Position numbers and translations under genes: made by a program
Notes under the pieces: model-generated
Told to the model about the DNA's origin: nothing
Databases searched by the model: none
Seen by the model: only the letters and a program-made list of their open reading frames with translations
Assembly (NCBI GenBank): GCA_018699415.1
Contig: JABIQM010000163.1
Span: forward strand, 1-51,338
Direction: 5' to 3'
Origin: Acidimicrobiaceae bacterium
Lineage (GTDB): Bacteria; Actinomycetota; Acidimicrobiia; Acidimicrobiales; Aldehydirespiratoraceae
DNA length: 51,338 bases
In this document: piece by piece, positions 33,490 through 40,946 of the stretch
How the letters are laid out: each line of letters starts with the position of its first letter
Position numbering within the stretch: the first letter of the stretch is position 1

Positions 33490-34691
33490 GCGATTACTCC
33501 GTCTTGACGTAGTTCGTTGAGTTTCTCGTGGGAGATTTCGAGCTCTTCATGAAGAAGCGCATTGGTATCGGCCCCCAATGAGCGACCGGTATGGCGAATC
33601 GCACCGGGGGTCTGCGACATCTTGAACAGCACGTTCTGCATGGCGACGGTACCCAATCGTTGATCGTCGACTCTGACCACGGCTTCTCGGGCTTGGACCT
33701 GGGGGTCGGCCACGTATTGGGCGACGTCGTAGACCGGCGCCAAGGCCACCTCAGCAGCAGCGAACTCGGCGATGACCGTTTCGAGATCCAGTTCGCCGAT
33801 CCATTGACTCATCGCTTCATCGATCTCGTCGGCGTGTTCGGCTCGGCCTGCCCCGGTGTCAAACCATGGCTCGGTGGTCAGGTCGGCACGTCCGACCAAC
33901 TCCATCGCTCGTCGGGCAATGGATTCTGCGCTCGATGACACGGCAACCCAGTGTTGGTCGGACGTGAGGTATGTGTTGCGGGGGGCGTTGTTGCTCGACC
34001 GGTTACCCGAACGCGACTGCACGTGGCCGGTTTGGTCGTGGGTGATGATGTGAGGTCCCAATGCCGAGGCCAAGGGTTCGAGGATGCTGAGATCGATCTG
34101 TTGACCCTCTCCTGTGCGGTCGCGGTGGTGGAGAGCCATCATGACTGCCGAGACTCCGGTCAGACCAGCGATTGAGTCGGCGAGGCCAAAGGGAGGAAGG
34201 GTTGGTGGCCGATCGGCTTCGCCGGTCATGTGGGCGAACCCGCTCATGGCTTCGACAAGCGTCCCGAACGCGGGACGACCGGCATAGGGGCCAGATTGTC
34301 CGAACCCGGTGATGCGACAGAGCACGATGCCCGGATTGATCTCGGCGAGGCGGCCATATCCGAGCCCCCAACGTTCGAGGGTGCCCGGTCGGAAATTCTC
34401 GACAACGACGTCGGCGGTGGACACCAGCTTTTCAAAAATCTCGGCGCCGTCGGGCGAACCGAGATAGAGACCGATACAGCGCTTGTTTCGCGCCACGACC
34501 TTCCACCACAAACCCTCACCATCGACTTGGGCTCCATGGCCTCGCAATGAGTCGGCTCGGGTTGGATGTTCGATCTTGATGACGTCGGCGCCGTAGTCGG
34601 CCAGGATTTGACAAGTGGTCGGGCCGGCAAGCACGGTCGAGACATCGAGGACCCTCAGGTCAGTGAGTGGACCTGTTCGGGTTTGCGCCAC
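33486..34691 (-). CDS. CaiB/BaiF family CoA-transferase (class III), second copy
   Basis: A 401-residue class III CoA-transferase and the first gene of the six-gene minus-strand operon. It shows RVLDVSTVLAGPTTCQILAD at the N terminus, ADVVVENFRPGTLERWGLGY near residue 110 and a C-terminal TPGAIRHTGRSLGADTNALL. The start is GTG 34691, seven bases after GAGAGGG; the longer reading to 34871 crosses operator C and the promoter of the regulator gene and is rejected. Operator C lies 14 bases upstream of the start. It should load CoA onto an acid released by the imide/amide genes of the same operon, before cleavage by a lyase (CitE-like or HMG-CoA-lyase-like). Confidence 0.85.
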   Translation of the reverse strand: MAQTRTGPLTDLRVLDVSTVLAGPTTCQILADYGADVIKIEHPTRADSLRGHGAQVDGEGLWWKVVARNKRCIGLYLGSPDGAEIFEKLVSTADVVVENFRPGTLERWGLGYGRLAEINPGIVLCRITGFGQSGPYAGRPAFGTLVEAMSGFAHMTGEADRPPTLPPFGLADSIAGLTGVSAVMMALHHRDRTGEGQQIDLSILEPLASALGPHIITHDQTGHVQSRSGNRSSNNAPRNTYLTSDQHWVAVSSSAESIARRAMELVGRADLTTEPWFDTGAGRAEHADEIDEAMSQWIGELDLETVIAEFAAAEVALAPVYDVAQYVADPQVQAREAVVRVDDQRLGTVAMQNVLFKMSQTPGAIRHTGRSLGADTNALLHEELEISHEKLNELRQDGVIA

Positions 34692-34704
34692 GTCAGACCC
34701 TCTC

Positions 34705-34729
34705 GGAACGCTGTTTCGCCCAGTGGAAC
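34705..34729. promoter_or_regulatory. operator C in the IclR / CoA-transferase divergent region
   Basis: The core at 34713-34729 reads GTTTCGCCCAGTGGAAC and is preceded by GGAACGCT, giving the same three half-sites as operator B. It lies between the regulator gene (plus) and the six-gene operon (minus), so autoregulation and joint control are expected. It overlaps the -35 of the plus-strand promoter described at 34715-34743. Confidence 0.65.
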
Positions 34730-34743
34730 ATGGCCTGTAGTGT
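34715..34743 (+). promoter_or_regulatory. promoter of the IclR gene
   Basis: The -35 hexamer TTCGCC (34715-34720, weak) and the -10 TAGTGT (34738-34743) are 17 bases apart. The same -10 TAGTGT occurs at operator D. Transcription would start near 34750, giving a leader of about 43 bases before GTG 34793. The -35 is inside operator C, so binding should repress the gene. Confidence 0.5.
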
Positions 34744-34792
34744 GGCGCGCAGGGGACATTGGGGCAACCCTTTCCGATCGAGAGGAACATCG

Positions 34793-35575
34793 GTGCCAAC
34801 ATCGACAAGCGGCCGAAGTGTAGCGACCATCGAACGAGCGGCCGAAGTGCTGTTTCTCCTCGCGACGACACAAGGCACTGTCGGGGTTACCGAGATCTCG
34901 AAAGAACTCGAGATCTCCAAAGCCGTAGTCCACCGTATTGTCACATCGCTGTGCGAGCACGGCCTCGTGGCCGCCGATTTGGCGACTCGGCGCTACTCGC
35001 TTGGTCCCGGCGTGCTCCAACTCTCGGCTGCATACCTCGATAATCTCGATGTCCGTTCAATGGCTCTCGACGCGATGCACCGCCTCAGCGCCACGACCAA
35101 CGAAACCGCGACGCTGTCGGTCCTCAACGGGAACATGCGAGTGTACGTCGACCAGGTCACACCCTCGAGAGAGGTCAAGATGACTGTCCGGCTCGCCGCC
35201 TCGTTCCCCCTGCATGCCGGCGCGTCATCGAAAGCATTCCTCGCATGGCTCAGCCCCGAAGAGATCGATGGTTACTTCGCCGCGTCGGGGCTCGAAGCAC
35301 TCACCGATGCGACCATCGTTTCTGAAGGCGAACTTCGCGCCGAACTCGAAAGCATCCGCGAACAGGGCTACGCCGTATCGCTGGGCGAACGCCAGGCCGG
35401 TGCTTGTTCCGTCGCCTCGCCAATACTTGATCAGCAGCATCGGCCGGTTGCCGTCATCAGCATCTGCGGCCCAATCGAACGATTCCAACACGAGGTCGCC
35501 AATTCGGCGGGAATACTCACCGAGGCCACAGGAGAGCTCTCGGTCCGCCTCGGAGCACGATCCGCTGCATCATGA
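34793..35575 (+). CDS. IclR-family transcriptional regulator
   Basis: A 260-residue regulator. The winged helix-turn-helix covers about residues 10-75 (AAEVLFLLATTQGTVGVTEI and ELEISKAVVHRIVTSLCEHG). The effector-binding domain follows, with RLAASFPLHAGASSKAFLAW and GYAVSLGERQAGACSVASPI, the typical IclR blocks. GTG 34793 follows AGAGGA by seven bases; readings starting further upstream cross the operator. It is the only regulator gene I can see in the window, and the repeated operator has the short-half-site, multi-repeat architecture known for IclR proteins such as PcaU. It is the natural candidate for controlling the five operators. Its ligand may be a pathway intermediate. The downstream nitrilase overlaps it (ATGA). 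Confidence 0.9.
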   Translation: MPTSTSGRSVATIERAAEVLFLLATTQGTVGVTEISKELEISKAVVHRIVTSLCEHGLVAADLATRRYSLGPGVLQLSAAYLDNLDVRSMALDAMHRLSATTNETATLSVLNGNMRVYVDQVTPSREVKMTVRLAASFPLHAGASSKAFLAWLSPEEIDGYFAASGLEALTDATIVSEGELRAELESIREQGYAVSLGERQAGACSVASPILDQQHRPVAVISICGPIERFQHEVANSAGILTEATGELSVRLGARSAAS

Positions 35576-37122
35576 TCGATCAGATCCGGGTGGCCGCCGG
35601 CCAGTTTGCGGCCACCACAGACCTCGCCGAAAACCTTGCCAGCTGTCTACGGCTGATCGATGAGGCCGCGGCCAATGATGCAGGGCTGATCGTTCTCCCC
35701 GAATTCGCCAATCACCTCTCGGTATACGAGAGCCTCGACCATTGTCGACGAGTGGCGGTTGAACTCGACGGGGACTGGATGTCGATGATCTCGCAGCATG
35801 CAAGAGCGCTCGAGATCGGTGTGTCGCTTGCGGTCACCATCCCTCGCGATGACCGGGTGACGATCACCAATGTCCTTTTCGATGCGGCAGGCGAGATCAT
35901 CGCCACCGCCGACAAGCAAACGCTGATGGGCAACGAGCGCACCTACCTGACCGGCGGTACATCGGGCAGCGCCCTGGCTGATACCCGCTACGGCCCGGTT
36001 GGCATCTACGCATGCATGGATGGCGTCACCTTCGAGACACCTCGGACGTTCGCGGTTCGCGGCGCCCGCCTTCTGCTCAACAGTCTCAATTCGTTCGCGC
36101 TCGATGAGGCCGCCCTCCATATTCCTGTCCGAGCGGTCGAGAACGGCGTGTTCGTGGTCGCAGCCAACAAGGTCGGGCCTTTGCTCCCCACCGAGCAGGT
36201 CGAGGCGTTCAGCCAAGCACTCGGTATCCCGCCCCATGTGCTGCAGGGAGCCGGCGAAAGCCAAATCGTCGCCCCCGATGGCGAGGTCTTGGCGTCGGCG
36301 AGCCGAACCGAGGAAGAACTGATCGTGGCCGATATCGACCTGGCTGAAGTTCGTCCATTAAACGACCGTTTCGGCCATCGTCGACCCGAGATCTACGGCC
36401 CGCTCGCAAAGCCGCACTCCGCCGTGCCGCGCCATGACGTGCCCGAAAGCGTTGAAGTTGGGTGTGTGCGACATCAAACGTGCGAGGCCGCTGAGGCTCA
36501 ACTCGTCGTGTTGCCCGAGGGCACAGCCCTACCTGCGTCGATCCCCGATGGGGTGTGGGTGGCCACTTCGGCTGTGGTTGACCAACGACACGTTGGACAA
36601 CTGTGGACCGCCGACGGGCTACGCCATGAGCAAGCGCAGCTTCATCACTCGGAGCGATTCGATGCAACCGAGTTCGGTGACGAACTCACACTTTGCGAAA
36701 CGCCTTTCGGTGACATCGCCCTCATCATTGGTGACGACCACCTCTACCCGGAGGTGGTTCGTCTGGCCGCTGTCCAGGGTGCCCATATCGCTGTTGTGCT
36801 TTACCACCCGACGAGTTCGTGGCACACCGACCTGGCACTTCGCGAACGGGCTGCAGAAAACCGCTTGTGTCTGGTCGCCTGCACCTCGTTGGGTGTCGGC
36901 GGCACGATGGTGCTCAATCCACCCCGCGATTCGCTCTGGTCGACCGATCGGCTGCATCCCTACAACGGCACGATCAATACCCCTGACGCAGTCGTCGCCA
37001 GCCCCGACGATCTGATGCTCCAATCCCGGCTGTATCCAACCCGAGCATTGCAACGCGAGATCTCGCGCAACACCGACCTGGTCGGTGGTCGCTCCTGGCA
37101 GGCTTCGGCAGCATTGCTATGA
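35572..37122 (+). CDS. nitrilase-superfamily protein with a second, degenerate nitrilase domain
   Basis: A 516-residue carbon-nitrogen hydrolase. The first domain (about 1-270) has the glutamate in LIVLPEFANHLSV, the lysine in ATADKQTLMGNERTYL and the cysteine in VGIYACMDGVTFETPR, so it should hydrolyse an amide, carbamoyl or nitrile bond. The second half (about 300-500) looks like another copy of the fold: QLVVLPEGTALPA, then a region GDIALIIGDDHLYPEVVRLA where the cysteine position holds glycine/aspartate, and NRLCLVACTSLGVGGT. It lacks the cysteine and is probably inactive or structural. It overlaps the regulator and the lyase genes by four bases, so it belongs to the regulon. Confidence 0.8.
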   Translation: MIDQIRVAAGQFAATTDLAENLASCLRLIDEAAANDAGLIVLPEFANHLSVYESLDHCRRVAVELDGDWMSMISQHARALEIGVSLAVTIPRDDRVTITNVLFDAAGEIIATADKQTLMGNERTYLTGGTSGSALADTRYGPVGIYACMDGVTFETPRTFAVRGARLLLNSLNSFALDEAALHIPVRAVENGVFVVAANKVGPLLPTEQVEAFSQALGIPPHVLQGAGESQIVAPDGEVLASASRTEEELIVADIDLAEVRPLNDRFGHRRPEIYGPLAKPHSAVPRHDVPESVEVGCVRHQTCEAAEAQLVVLPEGTALPASIPDGVWVATSAVVDQRHVGQLWTADGLRHEQAQLHHSERFDATEFGDELTLCETPFGDIALIIGDDHLYPEVVRLAAVQGAHIAVVLYHPTSSWHTDLALRERAAENRLCLVACTSLGVGGTMVLNPPRDSLWSTDRLHPYNGTINTPDAVVASPDDLMLQSRLYPTRALQREISRNTDLVGGRSWQASAALL

Positions 37123-37982
37123 CAGCCATACGTCTTCGAGCGCTTATCGCCGCGCCGAACCCAACGGTGCTCGCCGGTTGTTATGACGGAGTCTCGGCTC
37201 GTCTGGTCCAGCAGGCCGGATTCCAGGCTGCGCATATGTCGGGGTTTGCGGTCGCCGGGTCCTTATTGGGAAAGCCCGATGTGGGCCTGCTGACAATGAC
37301 CGAGATGGCCGATGCGGCAAGTCGACTCGCTCGGGTGTTGTCGATCCCCCTGCTCGCCGATGCTGACACCGGTTATGGCAATGCGCTCAACGTCGTTCGC
37401 ACCGTTGAGGCCTATATCGCGGCCGGCGTGGCAGGAATGCATCTCGAAGACCAACAGATGCCCAAGCGGTGTGGTCACCTCGCCGGCAAGACGGTCGTTT
37501 CACCCGACGAGATGGCGAGCAAACTCCGCGCCGCCATCGACACCCGTGACGATGCGGGTATCGACATGGTCATCATCGCGCGCACCGATGCTCGCGCCGA
37601 AGAAGGTCTCGGCGCCGCGCTCGAACGGGCCCGCCGCTATCGCGACGCCGGAGCCGACATGTTGTTCGTCGAAGCCCTGCAATCGCCTGCCGAGGTTGAA
37701 GCTGTCGCTGAGACCTTTCGCGATACACCTCTGGTCTTCAACGCCTCTGAAGCTCGGCCACCTGAGTTCACCCTGGATCAACTCGCTGAGATGGGGTTCT
37801 CTGTGGTCTTGGCACCGATCACGACCTTGCTCAGCGCAACAAAGGCGATGCAGGAAGGTCTGACCGATCTCCACGAACAGGGACTTCATCCCGACCGACT
37901 CGCGACGATGACCAGCTATGACGACTTTCTGCACCTGGTCGGCATCGACGAGATCGATGAACAGGAGCAGCGTTACTCCTGA
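37119..37982 (+). CDS. isocitrate lyase / PEP mutase family lyase (methylisocitrate or dimethylmalate lyase-like)
   Basis: A 287-residue TIM-barrel lyase. Seen: VLAGCYDGVSARLVQQAGFQ, LLADADTGYGNALNVVRTVE with the metal aspartates, the active-site loop KRCGHLAGK with its cysteine near residue 117, and ADMLFVEALQSPAEVEAVAE. The family splits 2-hydroxy-polycarboxylic acids to a ketoacid and a smaller acid. One known member, 2,3-dimethylmalate lyase from nicotinate fermentation, gives propionate and pyruvate. Dialkylmaleates from tetrapyrrole maleimides, once hydrated, would be ideal substrates, so I favour such a role over the methylcitrate cycle. ATG overlaps the nitrilase stop. Its 3' end overlaps the convergent CitE-like gene by ten bases. 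Confidence 0.8.
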   Translation: MTAIRLRALIAAPNPTVLAGCYDGVSARLVQQAGFQAAHMSGFAVAGSLLGKPDVGLLTMTEMADAASRLARVLSIPLLADADTGYGNALNVVRTVEAYIAAGVAGMHLEDQQMPKRCGHLAGKTVVSPDEMASKLRAAIDTRDDAGIDMVIIARTDARAEEGLGAALERARRYRDAGADMLFVEALQSPAEVEAVAETFRDTPLVFNASEARPPEFTLDQLAEMGFSVVLAPITTLLSATKAMQEGLTDLHEQGLHPDRLATMTSYDDFLHLVGIDEIDEQEQRYS

Positions 37983-38785
37983 TCATGGCCGGCGGCGAAC
38001 ACAGCCTCGGCGCGTCGCACTACGGCAGCATCGACGAATTCCCCGTCGACGATCACCCCGCCACGACCCTCCGACTCAGCAGACCGAAACGCGTCGATCA
38101 CCCGTCGCGCCCACACAACACGCTCGCGAGTTGGGGTAAAGGCGTGGTGCACCGCTTCGACCTGCTTTGGGTGAAGGATTGATCGTCCGCCGAAACCTTG
38201 GCGTCGGAGTTGGTCACTCGATGCCGCCAGCCCGGCATCGTCATCGAGGTCGGTGAACACGGGCCCGGCCGGCGCGGCGATCTTCGCTGCGGCCGACGCC
38301 ACCACGATCTCGGAGCGGATAGCGGCAAACTCCCGTTGATCAATCGAGGGCTCGATGCCGAGATCGGCGGCCAGGTCTGCCTCACCCAGAGCCAGTCGCA
38401 CCACATTGGGCAAGCTGGCGATCTCACGCGCCTGTACGACACCGGCGGCAGTCTCGATGAGAGCGACCATGGGAAGCGAAACCCCGGTACAGGTGGCCAC
38501 GTCGGCTTTAGGGATCACGACCCCCAGACTCGAAACCAGCGAGATCGCGTCGATGTCGACCGAGAAAAGATCGGGTCGGTTGTTTACTCGCACCCACGCC
38601 GGCATACCCGGATTCGAACGCAGCCAATCGACGGCACGCTCACGAGCGTGAGGTTTGACCGCCTCGGCGACGGCATCCTCCAGGTCGATGATGACCGAAT
38701 CGGCTCCACTTTGCAGCGCCTTGTCGAAGCGCTCAGGGCGATCACCAGGCACATAAAGGCTGGTTCGGAGGCTTGGGGTTTGCAA
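37973..38785 (-). CDS. CitE-like (citrate lyase beta / malyl-CoA lyase family) lyase
   Basis: A 270-residue TIM-barrel lyase. It has TSLYVPGDRPERFDKALQSG at the start, the acidic DSVIIDLEDAVAEAVK block, VRVNNRPDLFSVDIDAI, PMVALIETAAGVVQAREIAS with the metal glutamate, and GFGGRSILHPKQVEAVHHAF. Free-standing members cleave citramalyl-CoA, malyl-CoA or similar to pyruvate or glyoxylate plus an acyl-CoA. I choose TTG 38785, preceded by TGAGGGG, because the family begins just before this strand; longer readings run through operator E. A partner CoA-transferase is encoded at 33486 or 22488. Operator E is 72 bases upstream, so it is coupled to the Rieske operon on the other strand. Confidence 0.8.
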   Translation of the reverse strand: MQTPSLRTSLYVPGDRPERFDKALQSGADSVIIDLEDAVAEAVKPHARERAVDWLRSNPGMPAWVRVNNRPDLFSVDIDAISLVSSLGVVIPKADVATCTGVSLPMVALIETAAGVVQAREIASLPNVVRLALGEADLAADLGIEPSIDQREFAAIRSEIVVASAAAKIAAPAGPVFTDLDDDAGLAASSDQLRRQGFGGRSILHPKQVEAVHHAFTPTRERVVWARRVIDAFRSAESEGRGGVIVDGEFVDAAVVRRAEAVFAAGHDQE

Positions 38786-38856
38786 GGTGAGTTTCCCCTC
38801 AATTCGGCCTGTCTCGACATTGCGTTGAAACCTGGCGAGTCCTAGAGTCGGCAAAC

Positions 38857-38881
38857 GAAACGTCGTTCCGCTCGTCGGAAC
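38857..38881. promoter_or_regulatory. operator E before the Rieske/RCCR-like operon
   Basis: The core at 38865-38881 reads GTTCCGCTCGTCGGAAC and is preceded by GAAACGTC, again three half-sites. It lies in the gap between the CitE-like gene (minus) and the RCCR-like gene (plus), 37 bases upstream of the latter's likely ATG. A plus-strand TACTGG (38896-38901) could be a -10 element, without a clear -35. The rest of the gap shows nothing else. Confidence 0.65.
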
Positions 38882-38917
38882 GGACACGACCACCGTACTG
38901 GGATGGCAAAGGGAACC

Positions 38918-39730
38918 ATGAAAGAGACGCTTGAGGGTGTCGAGGAGATCTTCGACAAGCGCAAGGCAACGGATACAACCCAAACCTTTGAGCGACTGTG
39001 GTCGATCACCGAGGAACTGATGGTGAAGCTCAGGGCCCGGTTCGAGCTCACCCGAGATCCGAGCACCGAAGACCTCGAGTCCTACAAAGGCGATGCCGAT
39101 TTCCCTTCGGGCCGCCTAGCCGCGTACTCCGGCCCCGAGATTGACTGGCTCGTGCACTCGTGGATCGGTAATCCTCCACTCGGGTTCACCAATATGCACG
39201 TCACGGCTTGGTTGGGGCCTCAAATCGACGTGCCGCACCTCGGCATTGCCTGGGGCACTCTTCCCGACCTCTGGTTCTACATCGACTTCAACCCTCGCTC
39301 CGATCTCATGCTCGATACCGAGGCGCTCGACAAGTACTACGGGCCGATGAACGAGGAATTCCTCAAGCTCCGAGCCGACGACGGACTCGCACCGTTCACT
39401 TCGAGGGCGCTGTACGTGCGGCAGGCTTTGAGCGACGTCGCCACATGTTTCACCGTGCCCGACACGGTCTACGACGAAGCCCGGCTCGATCAGATTTCAG
39501 AACTCGCCCACCGCCGCGTCGACCAGTGGTTGGCGTTCGTCGATGCGGCAGAACCCGTGTCCGAGGAGCGACGGGCACAACTCGCCACCGACGATCTCAC
39601 CCGCCGCCGCAACATCGCCGAACGTGATCCGGCCAACATCATGGCCGTCCGATTCTTCGGTGACGAACTCACCGATCGACTGGTTCGTGCGCTGTGGGGT
39701 GGCGATCGCCAGCTCCCCCGACCGAGATGA
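38918..39730 (+). CDS. red chlorophyll catabolite reductase-like protein (RCCR/bilin-reductase superfamily), copy A
   Basis: A 270-residue protein that I match from memory to plant RCCR. Aligned blocks: VHSWIGNPPLGF with GSWIHCKIPTGV; YIDFNPRSDLMLDTEALDKY with the plant ILDLPHRKDLVLNPDYLKEY; PFTSRALYVRQALS with PYVSPSLFVRSAFS; and RRNIAERDPANIMAVRFFGD with the RRKSIEDD-FGEE end. RCCR takes the red bilin made by pheophorbide a oxygenase and reduces it with ferredoxin. An acidic residue in ERDPAN sits near the position of a catalytic aspartate there; a second acidic site is not obvious. I start at ATG 38918, after AAAGGG, rather than 38903. It is followed after 31 bases by the Rieske gene. Confidence 0.7.
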   Translation: MKETLEGVEEIFDKRKATDTTQTFERLWSITEELMVKLRARFELTRDPSTEDLESYKGDADFPSGRLAAYSGPEIDWLVHSWIGNPPLGFTNMHVTAWLGPQIDVPHLGIAWGTLPDLWFYIDFNPRSDLMLDTEALDKYYGPMNEEFLKLRADDGLAPFTSRALYVRQALSDVATCFTVPDTVYDEARLDQISELAHRRVDQWLAFVDAAEPVSEERRAQLATDDLTRRRNIAERDPANIMAVRFFGDELTDRLVRALWGGDRQLPRPR

Positions 39731-39761
39731 GCACCAAAATCCAACAGACACGGAGGGGCAC

Positions 39762-40946
39762 ATGCTGATCAAGAATCATTGGTATGCAATCGAGCTGGGC
39801 AACAAGGTCGGCGATGAACCGGTCCAGGTACGTGTGCACGGCCATGATCTCGTGCTCTGGCGAAGCAAAGACGGAACTGTCAATTCGCAATCCGATCTCT
39901 GTGTCCACCGCGGCGGCTCGCTCGGTGGCGGCCGGGTTGTCGATGACTGTGTTCAGTGCCCGTATCACGGGTGGCGATACGACAGCACTGGCGTGTGCGT
40001 GGAGATTCCCGCCAACAAGGCCGAACTCCCCATTCCGAAGAAGGCACGCGTCGACGCGTATCCATGCATCGAACGGTACGGCTTCATCTGGGTCTTCCTT
40101 GGCGATCAACCCGCTAGTGACCGGCCGCCTCTGACCGAACTCGCCGGCCTCGATCACAGTATCGAGGCCAAGGCCGAGGGATATCGGGCCGTGTCCGGAG
40201 AGTTCACCTGGCAGGCGAACTACGACCGTGTCCTCGAAAATGCAGTCGACATCGCCCACACCCCATTCGTGCATTCGGGATCGTTCGGCAATGCCGATCA
40301 ACCCGAAATCCAAGACTTCGACCTCGACGAGGTCCGCGAAGATGGTGTGCTCCGAGAGGTCTCCGCGACCGTGCTCCTCGATCCACCCGCGCCATCGGGC
40401 ATTTGGAAAATCCTTCGTAAGAACGCCGAGCGGCCGCCGGTCGAGACCACCACCGGGTTCTACCCCCCGAATGTTTCGATGCTGATCGTTCGGCTACCTC
40501 TCGGTGAGATCCGAATCTTCACTGCCGCAGTACCCATCGACGAACACACCACCGTGTCGAAGTTCATCATGATGCGAACCTTCTTCACCGGAGGTTGGGC
40601 CGACAAGGACTCGATCAAACGAACGATGAAGATTTTCCTCGAGGACCAGCCGACGGTCGAGGGGCAGCGTCCCGAACTGCTGCCGTTCGATCTCTCTGCA
40701 GAACTGCATGTGAAGTCCGACGCCATCCAGCTGGCGTACCGCCGCTGGCGCCAAGAACAGATCGACGCGGGGCTCGGTATCGAGACACCAACCGATGAGC
40801 AGGAGCGCCGCCGGGTGGCCGTCATCGCATCCCCTGCTCGGTCGGCCGATCCCGAGCTCGCCAATGCATGGGTTTTCCCTGCCGTCGATGGCCCGGCACA
40901 CTCCCAATCAGACGACGCATCGACCATGGACGGAGACCTTTCGTGA
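39762..40946 (+). CDS. Rieske oxygenase, pheophorbide a oxygenase-like
   Basis: A 394-residue terminal oxygenase. The [2Fe-2S] ligands are in CVHRGGSLG and CPYHGWRYD, residues about 46-69. The mononuclear iron site is NAVDIAHTPFVHSG (about 163-176) with a later acidic ligand likely in FLEDQPTVEGQ. The PAO/VanA pattern QLAYRRWRQEQ closes the catalytic domain. Plant PAO uses this chemistry to open the chlorin ring. Here, unlike in plant PAO, I see no C-terminal membrane helix and no CxxC, so a soluble enzyme is expected. The ATG follows GGAGGGG. Flanking RCCR-like genes overlap or adjoin it, and neither ferredoxin nor reductase is nearby. A VanA-type demethylase is the alternative. Confidence 0.8.
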   Translation: MLIKNHWYAIELGNKVGDEPVQVRVHGHDLVLWRSKDGTVNSQSDLCVHRGGSLGGGRVVDDCVQCPYHGWRYDSTGVCVEIPANKAELPIPKKARVDAYPCIERYGFIWVFLGDQPASDRPPLTELAGLDHSIEAKAEGYRAVSGEFTWQANYDRVLENAVDIAHTPFVHSGSFGNADQPEIQDFDLDEVREDGVLREVSATVLLDPPAPSGIWKILRKNAERPPVETTTGFYPPNVSMLIVRLPLGEIRIFTAAVPIDEHTTVSKFIMMRTFFTGGWADKDSIKRTMKIFLEDQPTVEGQRPELLPFDLSAELHVKSDAIQLAYRRWRQEQIDAGLGIETPTDEQERRRVAVIASPARSADPELANAWVFPAVDGPAHSQSDDASTMDGDLS

